Positions 42,901 through 54,192 of a stretch of 64,000 bases of DNA are shown here, piece by piece. The notes beneath the pieces were generated by a model. It saw only the letters and a program-made list of their open reading frames with translations, did not search any database and had not been told where the DNA came from. Source of the stretch: Gadus chalcogrammus (Eukaryota > Chordata > Actinopteri > Gadiformes > Gadidae); contig NC_079427.1 in NCBI RefSeq assembly GCF_026213295.1, positions 32,367,200-32,431,199 of the forward strand. The letters are read 5' to 3'. A program made the translations under genes and the position numbers. Within the stretch, counting starts at the first letter, position 1; each line of letters opens with the position of its first letter.

Positions 42901-44130
42901 TCTATGTATCTCTGTTCTTTTCGAGTCGGGTTTCTAACCCTCTGCTCCTGTCAGACCATCTCACCACCACGGTGCATTTCCTCCATCGCCTTCCTAGATC
43001 CTACACCGACCCGGGTGGCCTACTGCATCAACCAGCCTCTGCTCATTTCTATCAAATAAACATTCAAACTGTTACAACCCTCGCCTCTGTCGTGCGTTTC
43101 CCCGAACTCGTGCCATCAAATATATATAATGTTTATAGAGGTAAGCAGGGCTTGTGTGGAGGTCCTAGCATCAGAGCAGACAGATAAAATGGTCAGGGAT
43201 GAGAGTGAGAAATCGAAGGGGCAGAGTGGAAGCCTGCTTTGCGTGTCTCTCATTCTTTTCACCTTTCTGATTGGCCTATCTATCGAGAAACGTCTATGAT
43301 TAGTTATGACTAGCGGAAGATCTGTGATCTTAGCCAAAAATAGATTTCTTTATATCCAATGACTATCTTTATTTCCTCTCAATCAAATGGGATATTTTGT
43401 GAGGATAAATTATCGGGATTAATGAAATATGTTTGGAAGTTTTACTTGAAGTGTCTCTATATCCGAAATAAAAATAAAAAACAAAGTTGGGGCCGGCACG
43501 TTGGCAAAAACCGACATGATTGAGACAAATATAACCCGGATGCATTATAGTTAGATGTTCAACTGCTGAGACGTTGTGCCGGAGCCACAGCAGTCGCTGC
43601 ACTTTGGCACAGGGCTCCTTTGAAGTACACCATCTGCACACATCTCTCCCTGTTCTAACCAGACGTGCTCATCGGGCTCCCGGACGAGGATTCATCTCCT
43701 CTCTGTTTGAAACAAAACAAACATGATCAGTGGTGAAAGGCTGGGAATGAGATTGGAAGCCTGCAGTCTCATTAGCCAGCACCCGCATGAGTGCCACCAC
43801 AATCAGCACCACCGTCACCACACCCACCACCATGAGCGCCTCCACTCTCCAAACATGTCATCTAAATTCTCATTTAAGCTCTACCACGGGAGGGAGGGGG
43901 CGATCTCATGCCGTTTAGTCAGACAAAATAACTTATCTGTAGTTTATTTTCTTCTCTGGTCATGACCCACTCCCTCTTTGAATCTGCTCCTTTTCACATT
44001 CTCCCTCCCCACCTCCCCCCCTGGCCTCCCTATAATCTCTCCCCCTTCATCCATCCTTCTCTGAGGGTAATGAGATATAAATGTTTCAGGATGCCTTGGG
44101 CATTAGACCGGTCTTATTTTCTCTGTTTCT
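42901..44130. other. Unassigned sequence, possible host exon
   Basis: Mostly unrecognised. A plus-strand frame at 43723-43965 starts MISGERLGMRLEACSL and contains a His-rich run, HPHECHHNQHHRHHTHHHER, in a less AT-rich stretch. It could be a first exon of a host gene or chance. I do not recognise it. Confidence 0.3.
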
Positions 44131-44134
44131 CACA

Positions 44135-44165
44135 CACACTCTCTCTCTCTCTCACACAGACAGAC

Positions 44166-44240
<75 letters not shown>

Positions 44241-44254
44241 TGACCAGACACAAA

Positions 44255-44289
<35 letters not shown>

Positions 44290-44301
44290 CTCTCTCTCCT
44301 C

Positions 44302-44380
<79 letters not shown>

Positions 44381-44422
44381 CAACACACGCACGCACCCAC
44401 CCAAATACACACACACACACAC
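44135..44422. repeat. (CT)n microsatellite with (CA)n tail
   Basis: Near-pure CT runs from about 44140 to 44373, twice broken by CACA(T/G)AC-AGACACAAA segments, then a short (AC)n at 44406-44421. Open frames of Leu-Ser or Arg-Glu repeats are artefacts. Confidence 0.96.
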
Positions 44423-44429
44423 GATTCAT

Positions 44430-46040
44430 CCGAAATGCAGTGGAACTTATTAGCAATCCAATTAAAGTAAATTGAGCAAGGTATGTGTGTTCTTCTTGGT
44501 GTCTGTGTAGAACAAGGTCGGCGTGAGTTATAAATGTTATTCTGACCTTTAGATTTTCAGTGATACACCTTGACATGCACAAACCCACAGCTTATACTGT
44601 ATATATTACACTTGGTGTTGTCTGTGTTGATTCTGTAATGTTGTGAGCCCGTCATTTACCGGGTAACTGGATTCTGAACACTTAGACTTAGAAAACCCAT
44701 TTTGTCTTTTTAATAATACTGACAGGTGTCAAACTATAGTATCACAAAACCAATTATGTGAGAAACCAATGACATTTGTACGTCCATTTGGGAATGACAT
44801 TGCCGCAATTGAAGGTCACTCACTTCGTTTCACACACTTCACCAGAGCCTTGGATAACAACAATGAAGTTATAAGTTAAAATTAGGTTCAGGTGTGGAGT
44901 AATAACCCTTAAGGCAGCGAAGGCCAGGGTTTGTGAGGAGCTTTCTCCTGAGCATCCCCACAATGTGGTTCTGGAAGTTAAGTGATACTGTCAAGATCCA
45001 AAATGAGTAAGAGAACCATTTTCTGGTATTACAAACAACAACAGAGAATCCCCACCCCCCCCCCCCTTACACACACAAACACCATGAGCACCTTATTTTT
45101 GAATGAGTCTCAATCGATACGACCAAGCTCATTGGTCCATCATTGTTCTATCAAGGATAGCACAACAACGCTCTAGTTGCTGTGTATCTGTCTGAGCCTC
45201 TCGGCTCCTTCACTTTTAGTCATTTTGTGCATTCAACATGTCTCAGTGCTTCTTTGGTTAATTGTTTTGTACTGATTACAGTAAGGTAATTTCAAACCCT
45301 GACGTAGCTCTAGATAATACACTTAACCTGGTAGAAGGGGTAATTTATTAGCTGAGCAGCGATCTGCAGGGCCATTTTGTTCTTGCCAGTTTTATTTTTC
45401 TTCATAAGAAATATCCATGTTCCCATGCATGGAAATGCCCCAAACTTTGCCAATAAATCCGAATTCATGCTACTAATCAATCTATCTGCTTTGTATGCTA
45501 TACTCCTGATGGTGGCGCTACAGCACCATTTTGCAAAATGCATAACAAATAAACCATACATGCCTAAACTTTGCAACTTATATCAAACTGCAGCCCCAAT
45601 AGAGCAGAACCTTTTGGTGCTTTGATTTGGCAGCAATTTTTCAATAAAACTGCAAAACTTCTTAAACATATATCTCCCACATTCTTTTTTCAATAGAAGC
45701 AGACCTCTTACACCACTTAATCTCCTGATTTTTTTACCAAAAAAACGCATATCAGATTTTTTAATTATCAAAATTTAGCCCACACCTGCATTAAATGTTT
45801 TACTCTATACAGTAGTGTAATCCAAAAATAATAATTGAAATGTGTCCTAAAGTCCTTATAATCCTTGATGTCCTTTGAGGGATAGCTTGGATAGCTTATT
45901 TCAAGCTATCTGCGGTGCATGTCTGAAAAGCCTGGTAGAAAGACGACTGCTTTCCTCAGGAGTATCATGTAAATGAGCGTTGCTCTTGATTGGATCGCTG
46001 TTCTCATGAATATTCAATGTTTAAATTTTCTTTTGCTCTG
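44430..46040. other. Unassigned intergenic sequence
   Basis: No gene or element boundary found. A C12-14 homopolymer lies at about 45054-45066. Frames at 45310-45625 show nothing recognisable. Confidence 0.5.
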
Positions 46041-46530
46041 ATTGGATGACAAGCAGCTGTCCACATGCTTACCGAGGCACAGCAAACCTAAACGATGGCA
46101 GGAATTTTGCCCTATGTTGTTTGATCCAGAGTCGGAGATTGAGACTGAAGGAGCAGACAAGAAACCGGTACCGGTTCTTTCAATACGCACACTACGCACG
46201 TGCGTAGGGCCCCGCACATTTATTATTTATAATAAAGGGCCCCGTGGAAAAAACAACAAAAAAAAAAAAACCTGACAACGTAACTGTCCGTCGCGGACGT
46301 CAGATAGCTACCCATGCGCATCATTGCATCATCAGTGTAGAAAGTGAAGCGGAGCTATCCCTCGGGAATGAAAAAGGAAGAGGAAGGAACTTGAAAATGA
46401 ACTGCGGGAGCAGCAGTCAGGTAAAGCCTTTTAACTCTCCTCTCCTGCTGGGAGAGAGGGAGGGACAGTCCGTGTTAGACCTACAGGGCGGTGAGCCCTT
46501 GGGGATCTGCAAGATAGATTTGTCCCACTC

Positions 46531-46713
46531 ATGTCAACAATGAATGTTGCTCCAGACAGTCTCTTGAAGGTCATTCATTGTAACTGTACCACTGCCTGCA
46601 AGACACTCCGCTGCTCTTGCAGAAAATATGGACTACTTGTACTACTGTCTGTGGACCATGTCAACTTAAAGAATGTGACAATCCACATAACAAGTTTCTT
46701 CCATGATGATGAA
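46531..46713 (+). pseudogene. TSO1/tesmin-like CXC domain fragment
   Basis: The plus strand encodes APDSLLKVIHCNCTTACKTL and RCSCRKYGL; after a short frameshift near 46635, CTTVCGPCQLKECDNPHN follows. HCNC...RCSC and the second Cys-rich block CTTVCGPC form the Cys pattern of CXC (TCR) DNA-binding domains as found in repetitive, probably mobile, animal ORFs. The shift between blocks and the lack of other conserved sequence upstream suggest a dead terminal exon. The source element is not identified. Confidence 0.65.
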
Positions 46714-46815
46714 TAAAGACCACAATAAGTGTGGCATTTATGTTGTTCAACACCAACACCACCTTTCTAGTTTGGATAGTAACCAATTTTAACCATTTAA
46801 CCAATGTAAGCTTTT

Positions 46816-47390
46816 TGAAAATGATGCCTTTCTAGCAGTTATATTTACCTAGATTTGTCGCACGTTCTTAATGTATAGAGGTACCAGAATCAGTTGAAAC
46901 ATTCTTTTGTAACATTTTCCATTTGAGATATAACCATTCTAAGCTCCCTGCCGCCATTTTGGACACCATTATGAAAATGAAGCCTTTCTGGGAGGTATAT
47001 TTTCCTAGATTGTTAGTATGTTCATAAGCATATTTACAGGTACCAGAATCAAGGAAAAATTTGGAATAATCTTTTCTATTGAGATATATAGCCATTTTAA
47101 GCTGGGCCGGCCACCATTTTGGACGCCATCTTGAAAATGAAGCCTTTCCGGAAGGTATATTTTCCTAGATTTTTAGTATGTTCATAAGCATGTCCAGGTG
47201 TACCAGAATCAGTTGAAAATTCCTTTGCAGCATTTTTCAATTTGAGATGTAGCCATTTCAAGCTCCCCGCCGCCATTTCGGCCGCCATCTTGGAAATGAG
47301 GGCTTTCTGGGAGGTATATTTTGGTATACTTTAGTATGTTATTCAGCACACCAAATACTACTAGAATCCATAGAAAAACCTTTTGTATCA
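46816..47390. repeat. Tandem repeat, ~4 units of ~155 bp
   Basis: Units repeat, in order, ATGAAGCCTTTCTGGGAGG, TATATTTTCCTAGAT, TAGTATGTTCATAAGCAT, TACCAGAATCAGTTGAAA, TTTGAGATATAGCCAT and CGCCATTTTGGACGCCAT. Unit starts are near 46823, 46976, 47133 and 47296. The last unit is incomplete and diverged. It lies between the CXC fragment and the end of the minus-strand gene. Confidence 0.85.
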
Positions 47391-48104
47391 ATTTTTTTGG
47401 GGTTAAGCCCTTTTTTTTCATAGATTGACTCACCTAAATGTCCTCTGCTTTTTGACAGCCGTTGCAGGTACTTGACCTACATTCCATTTGTAAGCTGGTG
47501 CTGGGGATATCTTGGCAGGAAGATACGTGTTGTCATCCCCTCCTCTTGTGTGGTCCAACACATACACAGGGAGTTCCCTGATGCAGAAGGCCAATATGTT
47601 GGATTTAAACCTCCTCCACTCTAAAGCGAGATACATAGGCCGCAATAGCGTCTTCTAAGGGTGGATGTTCGTGTTGGGACGATAGGGAACTGGGCACAGG
47701 AATCTTCGGACGTTCCTCCAAGTAGGGCAGGGGGTTAGGGACTACCTTTTCAAAGAGGAGATGCATCAGGCTGAAGATATAGCCTAAAAGAAATACAATT
47801 TAGGTATACTCTACACGTAACAATGTACAAAGTGTTTTATACATCAATAAATATTTTCTTACAACTAAGAGTGTGTTGGTTGTGTTTTTACTGCTTTCAC
47901 CGAAGACGCTCCTTTTTGCTTTTGGGAAATTGAGTAAAACGCAAAATAACACTGTGGAAAGCTTTCAGTGTTGAGGTCTGGTACTTTGGGCTCAGCTTTT
48001 CCACATCAGCCAGGACCCTCTTGTTTGTAAGGATTTTTTCCACTTTATAGAAAGATATATATTTTTAGAGAAACACAAGCAAGATAGTCAAACAACATTA
48101 CATA

Positions 48105-48990
48105 CAGAGGTGTCAAGTAACAAAGTTCAAATACTTTTACCTTACTTAAGTAGAAATTTTGGGTATCTATACTTTACTGGAGTAATTATTTTTCAGCCTA
48201 CTTTTTACTTCTACTTCTTACATTTTAATGCACTTATCTGTACTTTCTACTCCTCACTTTTTAAAAATGGCCTCGTTACTCCTATTAAATGCCGGCGTTC
48301 AAAAAAAATACAAACAAAAACCTATCCAGATTATTCGCGCCATCGGATAGAGTGAATTTGATTGGTTGGATGAGAATAGAAACATATACCATTCTGACAC
48401 CCTATTGGTTTATACGCGATCCATGGCACCTGCACATGACCAGAGCCCGTACATTCTCTGACATTACATAAATCGCGGCACATTCCAGCTACGAAATAGC
48501 AGACGTAGATGAGTAAAATGTCCCAACCAAGCACCAGTGAGGAGGTTGGTATCCAAGAAGACCAGCCAACCCTTCTACATCACTGGCCGTACCTGGAAGA
48601 ATTGTTTGAAATGGTTTTATAGTCATTAGAAAAAAAAAATTTGGGGGGAAGTGGGGCAATGTGCTATAGAGGTGTGCTGTGTGGTGTGTCACTAATTCAC
48701 GGATGGGATAAATGCAGAGACCAAATTCCTTGTATGTGGGGCATATGCAAAAAAGATGATTGTAATTCTATAGGCCCCTGTGGCACGGCCTAAGCTTTTG
48801 TCCTTAATGGCATTTTTTCCCCCTTGCATTACTTTTTTTAATACTTTAAGTAGTTTTGAAACCAGTACTTTTATACTTTTACTTAAGTAAAAAGCTTGAG
48901 TTGATACTTCAACTTCTACAGAAGTATCTTTAAACGCTAGTATCTATACTTCTACTTGAGTAATGAATGTGAATACTTTTGACACCTCTG
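48105..48990 (+). mobile_element. hAT-type non-autonomous element with ACATA duplication
   Basis: It starts CAGAGGTGTCAAGTAACAAAG and ends with the complement of CAGAGGTGTCAAAAGTATTC. ACATA flanks both sides (48100-48104 and 48991-48995). Both subterminal regions are rich in ACTTAAGTA and TACTTTTAC motifs. At 48520-48605 the plus strand reads MSQPSTSEEV and LLHHWPYLEELFEMV, resembling the N-terminus of a fish hAT transposase before its BED finger, so the element is an internal deletion derivative. It lies in the intron of the 47605-50196 gene. Confidence 0.85.
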
Positions 48991-49234
48991 ACATACAATG
49001 GAGGTTTACAGCTGGTCACCTTTACAACTGGTCACCTGGCTGAAACCACTTTTTACGATCTCTTGGGTGGAGGGTGGAGGCATTTGGGCAAAGCTGGGTT
49101 GTCGTGGCTGTGTATGTTCTGAATGTGGTTAATTAATGAGGTCCATTTAGCCACTTTTTCAGCCCTGGTGAATGATGATGTTGCTTCCCAGTAGACATGA
49201 TTGCTGGTGCCACGCCGCCACCTCTTAACAATGT

Positions 49235-49260
49235 CAATTAATTAATTAATTAATTAATTA
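49235..49260. repeat. (TTAA)n simple repeat
   Basis: Six AATT/TTAA units in a row. Confidence 0.9.
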
Positions 49261-50196
49261 AGGAAGTTTACCTGGTGAGTCTGCCCTCATATATTTTCGC
49301 CAATTTTAACCTTTCTCTGGCTCAGAAACTGCAATTCCTCTTCCTGAAGCTGATGCCATTTGTGGATCACTGCTGGCTCCAAATAAGTCTGTGCATTCCT
49401 TCTGAATGTGGTATATCCAATTGATTTCAGGTGCATGGCTTGAATACCTACAGATCAATGCATAAGTTATCAGTAAAATTCACAGCAACATAAGAGGTTT
49501 GGATAACAATAGATCAAAGACATTAACAACACTAGGCCTGATTAATTATTTCATTCATCTCTTGAACAACAAGGTCAGAGACAATGTACTGATAGCAACA
49601 AATATAGTACAAATTTAGAGAAATATGATGGTGAGTGTCGAGTGCTCTGTAAGGTATGAATCAATACCTTGTGCAACTGGAAAAATGAAGTGCCCGTGAA
49701 ATATATGGCAGCAGACAGTTGGAGGTGATGATGGGGCAGCTCCGATGACAGGCTGACTTTTCCACACTCTGTAAAACCGCCATGACGACATTTCTGGTAA
49801 ACGGCCAAGAATGTACCACGTCCGCATGGTGTTACTTCAGATGGCCGTTTGCAAATGGGACACTTTTCAAAAAGCTCAAGTAGGCATCTCTCGCTAACGA
49901 TGTACTTGGAATCAGTGTAGCCAGTTGTGGTGGCGGTGCTGTGGAAGATAAATTATGAAAGAGAAAATGGTGCTCTTAGTTTGATTTGTAAAGTCCTATA
50001 TTGTCATTCCTTTGTATGCTAATAATAAGCCAATGCACTCACAAAATCTGTTAGGATTCGGACACATCTGTCATAGATTGAGCAGGATCATATGTGGAGT
50101 CATGTGGTTCAGTGATCACTGTGGAGTCTTCCCCGTCATCTTCCTCCTCTACAGCTAACCAAGGTCTTTTAGCTGGCTTGATTGGCATAGAGGTCG

Positions 50197-50639
50197 TGTT
50201 AAGGGTGTACAGAACGTGGGGACCCAAGCGCAGACACAGACAGAGACGGGGTAAAGGGAAACGGGGTTTATTGAAAGGCAGGCGGGTAAGATAACAGGCG
50301 GCCAGTCAGGCAGGCAGGGGCTCGGCGGTAGGCGGGTAGTCAGGCAGGCAGGAGCTCGGCAACAGGAGGTCAGGGTAACGGACTGAGAACTACAAACGGA
50401 GGGCAAAGGGTTACTGGAGGACAGAGGAAACGAGCTAGACAAGTGGTAATGCTGGTAGGTGCGTTACTAACTGAGTAGTGATAAACGACGAACTGGCGCC
50501 GGCAGACTGGAGATCCCCGGCTTAAGTAGAGGACGTTGATCGAAGATCGCGAACAGGTGTGCAGAGGAGGTGAGGCCCAGTGGCACCAGGCGGCCACTAG
50601 ATGGGGGTGTTGGACCGTGTGACCGGCCGTGGCGTGACA
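50197..50639 (-). repeat. LTR of a second Gypsy element
   Basis: On the minus strand it runs from TGTCACGCCACGGCCGG to CACCCTTAACA, 443 bp, TG...CA. A polypurine tract (GTAGAGGGGGGTA, 50640-50652) lies just upstream, marking this as the 3' LTR. It sits directly on exon a of the preceding gene. Confidence 0.85.
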
Positions 50640-50652
50640 GTACCCCCCTCTA

Positions 50653-51275
50653 CGGACGCCTCCTGGCGGACGCCCAACCACGGAAGGATGATTGCGATGG
50701 TAGTCCCGAATGAGTGAAGCATCCAGAATGCGATTCCGGGGAACCCAGGAGCGCTCCTCAGGACCGTAACCCTCCCAGTCGACGAGGTACTGGTGTCCTC
50801 GGCCGCGGGCGCACGTCAAGGAGGCGACGAACCGTCCACGCCGGGAAGTTGTCAATGATCCTGGGAGGAGGTGGAGGCGGGGCGGGCTGGGACAACGGGC
50901 TGGTGGAGACGGGCTTTACCTGGGAGACATAGAAAGTCGGGTACACCCGGAGGGACGGGGGGAGTTTGAGGCGAACAGCACAGGGGTTAACCACAGTCTC
51001 GATCTTGAAAGGACCAATGAAACGGGGGGAAAGCTTGGGAGGAGCTCCCTTGAAAGGTCCTTCCCTTCCTCCCTCTACCGCCGACGGAGGAAGTCCAGGG
51101 TGCGGGTGATACCTGGGTGGCAGGTTAGCCGGGAGGAATGCGCCCAGGCCAATACCCTGGACCGAACCGAGTCAGGGACGAACAAGCGGTCAGGGGGACC
51201 GGTTAAGGGATCTGGCTGCTGTCCCTGCGCGAGGCGTACCGCGGACTCCACCTCCCAAGTGAGATAGATAGATAC
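50653..51275 (-). pseudogene. Gypsy pol C-terminus with chromodomain, 5'-truncated
   Basis: The minus strand encodes [40 protein letters not shown], a Pro-rich run, [16 protein letters not shown] and, after a frameshift near 50800, [20 protein letters not shown] followed by WVPRNRIL. These are the GPY/F-like integrase tail and the chromodomain that some vertebrate Ty3/Gypsy elements use for targeting. RT and the integrase core are absent. It belongs to a different lineage from the 29.9-kb element, which has no chromodomain. Homology fades upstream of 51060. Confidence 0.85.
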
Positions 51276-51310
51276 ACACTTTATTGATCCCTTAGGAATG
51301 CTCCTTCAAA
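51265..51310. repeat. GATA repeat and LINE-tail-like sequence
   Basis: AGATAGATAGATACACACTT followed by TATTGATCCCTTAGGAATG resembles the reverse complement of a fish LINE or SINE 3' tail. It marks the upstream limit of clear Gypsy sequence. Confidence 0.45.
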
Positions 51311-52119
51311 GAGAGGCGATCAGGCGAGCGGGAGGCAGGATGGTCTCGAGGTCAGTATGGGGGTCCTCAGGGGAGTACAGGCGGGACAGGGCTCAAACCG
51401 CTTGAGGTGGCGTTTTAAAAAGAAAAAACTTACTTTATTTAGTACTTGGTATAAAGATTATTATGAGCCTTTGATTGATATCCAGACATTTTTTGCGGAG
51501 ACACATTCCTGCTCCCCACTTGTATTGGAGTGAACGAGGATATACTTCCGGGCCCCGTGATTTGAGGGACCCGTCCACAGCCCACTAAACCGACTGCAAT
51601 ACCAGGCTTGGCCTCTGAGCACTGGTGGATTCCGGAAATATGCACAAGTCCTGGGGGCCTGCCTGCAACGCACAAAAAATACGTTAGGAGGAAGCCGGTC
51701 ATGGGACACGGTACATAATTCTTTATTGCATTCTTTAATTCTTTACTCCCTATTTCTCACGGTAGCGTACTAGCAGGACACACAAACATTGTTTATTGTA
51801 AGAGATACCATATTAGCTTGTCGCACCAAGCCTTGGGCCCAAGGGTTGGTGCCTCGATTTGACTTCGTCCACCAAGGGCTGCGACTTGCAATTTGTTTGA
51901 TTTCGGCAGGGGTGAGTAAAGTGTGTAGGCTACGCGTAGTCGACTATCCGTCGGCTAGCGCGGCAGCAGATTTCACCTTTCTACCCTTTGCTTTAATTTG
52001 CTTAGAGCATTAATTGGCAGCTAGTTTTCAGTCGCTGTGTTATTCTTTCGGTCTCGCACCATTTCTCGGGTGCGTTTGCCTAAGCCCGGTTGCTCATTTG
52101 TATGCGCCAGTGCGCGGCT
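51311..52119. other. Unassigned segment and DIRS 5' region
   Basis: 51439-51709 has two overlapping minus-strand frames without a recognised domain. From about 51780 the sequence may be the 5' part of DIRS copy 2, but no inverted terminal repeat matching 56569-56622 was found here. Confidence 0.4.
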
Positions 52120-52740
52120 TGGGGTCCAAGCCGCCGTCACTGTATTTATTAAGCCAGTTGCGCTCTTGATTAACCGCCAGTGAGTGGCTTGGGTTTCCAA
52201 AAGCCGTCACTGTATTTTCCTGGCGCCGTCACTCTATTGTCGGGCGCATTATTGCTTGGGTGCTCTCGCCTGTAGCTTGATTGCCTAGCCTGCGCTGATT
52301 GCTCTCGGTGGGCTGCTTGGATTACCAAGGCTCGCCGTCACTGTTGTTGCCGGGGTGTCACGTTGCGTCGTTTCTCGGGTGCTCCCCTAAAGCTTGATTG
52401 CCTAGCCTGTGTTAATTTGCTTCCAGTGGGCTGCCTGGGTTTCCAAGGCTCGCCGTCACTGTTATTGTCGGAGTGTTGCGTCGCTCGGGTGCTCTCGCCT
52501 GTAGCTCGCCGTCACTGTTATTGTCGGGCTGTCGCGTTGTTGCTTGGGTGCTCTCGCCTAAAACTCGATTGCCTAGCTTGTGTTAATTTGCTCTCCAGTG
52601 GGCTGCTTGGGTTTCCAAGGCTCGCCGTCACTGTTATTGTCGGAGTGTCGCGTCGCTCTGGTGCTCTCGCCTGTAGCTTGCCGTCACTGTTATTGTCGGG
52701 GTGTCTCGCCTAAAGCTTGATTGCCTAGCCTACTGATTAA
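52120..52740. repeat. Tandem repeats in DIRS copy 2 leader
   Basis: At least three degenerate units of about 110-180 bp share GGGTGCTCTCGCCTGTAGC, TTGATTGCCTAGCCTG, GTGGGCTGCTTGG, TTCCAAGGCTCGCCGTCACT and GTTATTGTCGG-GTGTC. They end 25 bp before the gag start. A 116-codon frame across them is an artefact. Confidence 0.82.
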
Positions 52741-52764
52741 TTTGCTTGCAATTAATTTGCCGAC

Positions 52765-54106
52765 ATGCTAAGCGCCCATAGTTGTGTCGCCTGCATGGCC
52801 TCCCTGCAGGCGGAGGATGGCCATGACCAGTGCCCTGCGTGTCTCGGGGTTGAACACCTCAGGGAAGCAGTGTCAGATAACCTGTGCATGAACTGTAGTT
52901 TCATGCCTCATGCACTGAGGCTAGCTAGGTTGGTTGAGGTGGAGGGCAGACCAGGGTTGCCCCCTTCGGGTCTTGGTCAGATTAAAGCCCTCCTACAGAA
53001 CCTCCAACCAGCTCAGGGTGTACCAGCCGCGGCCCCTGCGGCTGCGCAACCCACTTATACAGAGGATGACATGCTGTCTACAGCTGCGTCCTGTAACCTC
53101 TTTGCAGAGGAGGAAGAGCAAGCGTCCCTTGCCTCTCAGGCGTTCTCTTAAGGGTCTCTGGGCTGCTCGGCTAGAGGGTCAGTGTCCGGCCGCGACACTG
53201 TTAGACCAGCCGTGCGAATGGCCCTGGCAAGGCTGGGGTTGGATGAAGCTCCTGTTTCATCTGCACCTGTGAACGCCTTTCTCCACAGGCCGCGCAACCT
53301 TCCGTTTTCTCTTTGCCCCCCTCTGAGCCGTACATCGCAGAGCTTCATAGATGCTGGCCAGATTCAAGGGCTCTCTCCCAGCACACTAGTGATAGCAGAG
53401 GTCTGGCAACTATGGCCAATGCTGATTCTTATGGCTTGGAACGGTTAGCTCCGATTGAGCCTGCTATAGCGTCCCTGGTTGTCTCCCTGGACGAGGCTCT
53501 GAGAACCGATGCGCGCTGCCCTCGGCCCCAGTGCCGGATCACAGATGACCTCCTTACCAGGAGTTACAACATTGCTGCCCGTGTGGGACGTCTTGGGAAT
53601 TCGCTTTTCTCACATCGTTCTGGCGCTGTCTCAGACTATACGGGGGTCAGGTGCTGATCCTTCAGCACAGACCCTCAGTGATGCTTCACTGCAAACTTTT
53701 GCGTACATGACTAGGGAGCTAGGCAGGTTAATGTCAACTGTTACGTTGGCGCGCCGCCAGGTTTGGCTGGCGCAGTCACCCCTGTCGGAGGTGTGTCGAC
53801 GGACCCTCCGTTCTCTTCCAGTGGTCCCAGGCCAGACTTTTGGGCCAGCTGCTTCAGGCCCTGGAGCGAAGTGTACAGGTTGGCCAGGCTAGCCAGCAGT
53901 TTGCTAGCTTACGGCGTGCACCTCTGCTTCATTCTAGGCCGGTGGCCTCTGCAGTACCCCGTGCCAATAGCTCTCAACCACATTCAGGTGGACAATCGAG
54001 GGGCCAGCACTTCTCAGCACGGGCTGACCAGCGCCGTAGCTCTGCGCCACGGGTGGCATTTCAGGCGCCAAGAGGTTCGGCGCCCAGCCGCCGCCCCCCC
54101 AGGTAG
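52765..54106 (+). pseudogene. DIRS gag-like ORF, copy 2, frameshifted
   Basis: From the ATG at 52765 it reads MLSAHSCVACMASLQAEDGH, CPACLGVEHLREAVSDNLCM and MPHALRLARLVEV, a Cys cluster shared with copy 1. The first frame stops at 53151. Family sequence continues in other frames: LAPIEPAIASLVVSLDEALR and ARCPRPQCRITDDLLTRSYN (about 53440-53570), then DASLQTFAYMTRELGRLMST (about 53680-53740), ARRQVWLAQSPLSE and the basic end RPVASAVPRAN. At least three frameshifts. The product would be the nucleic-acid-binding structural protein. Confidence 0.82.
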
Positions 54107-54192
54107 GTACTAAAGTCCAAGGGCCAGTCGTCGGACGCTTTTCTCAGCAGCACCTGAGCTACTGGCAAGAGCAGACCACAGACCCTTGGATA

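Larger units (their letters stand above)
47605..50196 (-). pseudogene. Spliced transposase-like repetitive gene, core deleted
   Basis: Five exon-like blocks run on the minus strand. Exon a (50043-50196): acidic VEEEDDGEDSTVITEPHDST, with an in-frame TAA near its end. Exon b (49668-49938): TTTGYTDSKYIVSERCLLEL, CPICKRPSEV and LQLSAAIYFTGTSFFQLHK, bounded by AG and GT. Exon c (49311-49447): AMHLKSIGYTTFRRNAQTYL. Exon d (about 47880-48050): ILTNKRVLADVEKLSPKYQT and LKAFHSVILRF. Exon e (47605-47783): GYIFSLMHLLFEKVVPNPLP to AAYVSRFRVEEV and a stop at 47605-47607. This matches a repetitive fish and cnidarian ORF family. As I recall the family, the long central DDE-like part between c and d is absent. 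A MITE occupies that intron, and exon a ends at a Gypsy LTR. Confidence 0.68.

Noticed and set aside
44081..44470. Leu-Ser and Arg-Glu repeat frames
   Set aside because: Translations of the CT microsatellite.
52363..52713. 116-codon frame with an internal repeat
   Set aside because: It follows the DIRS leader tandem repeats and has no coding similarity.
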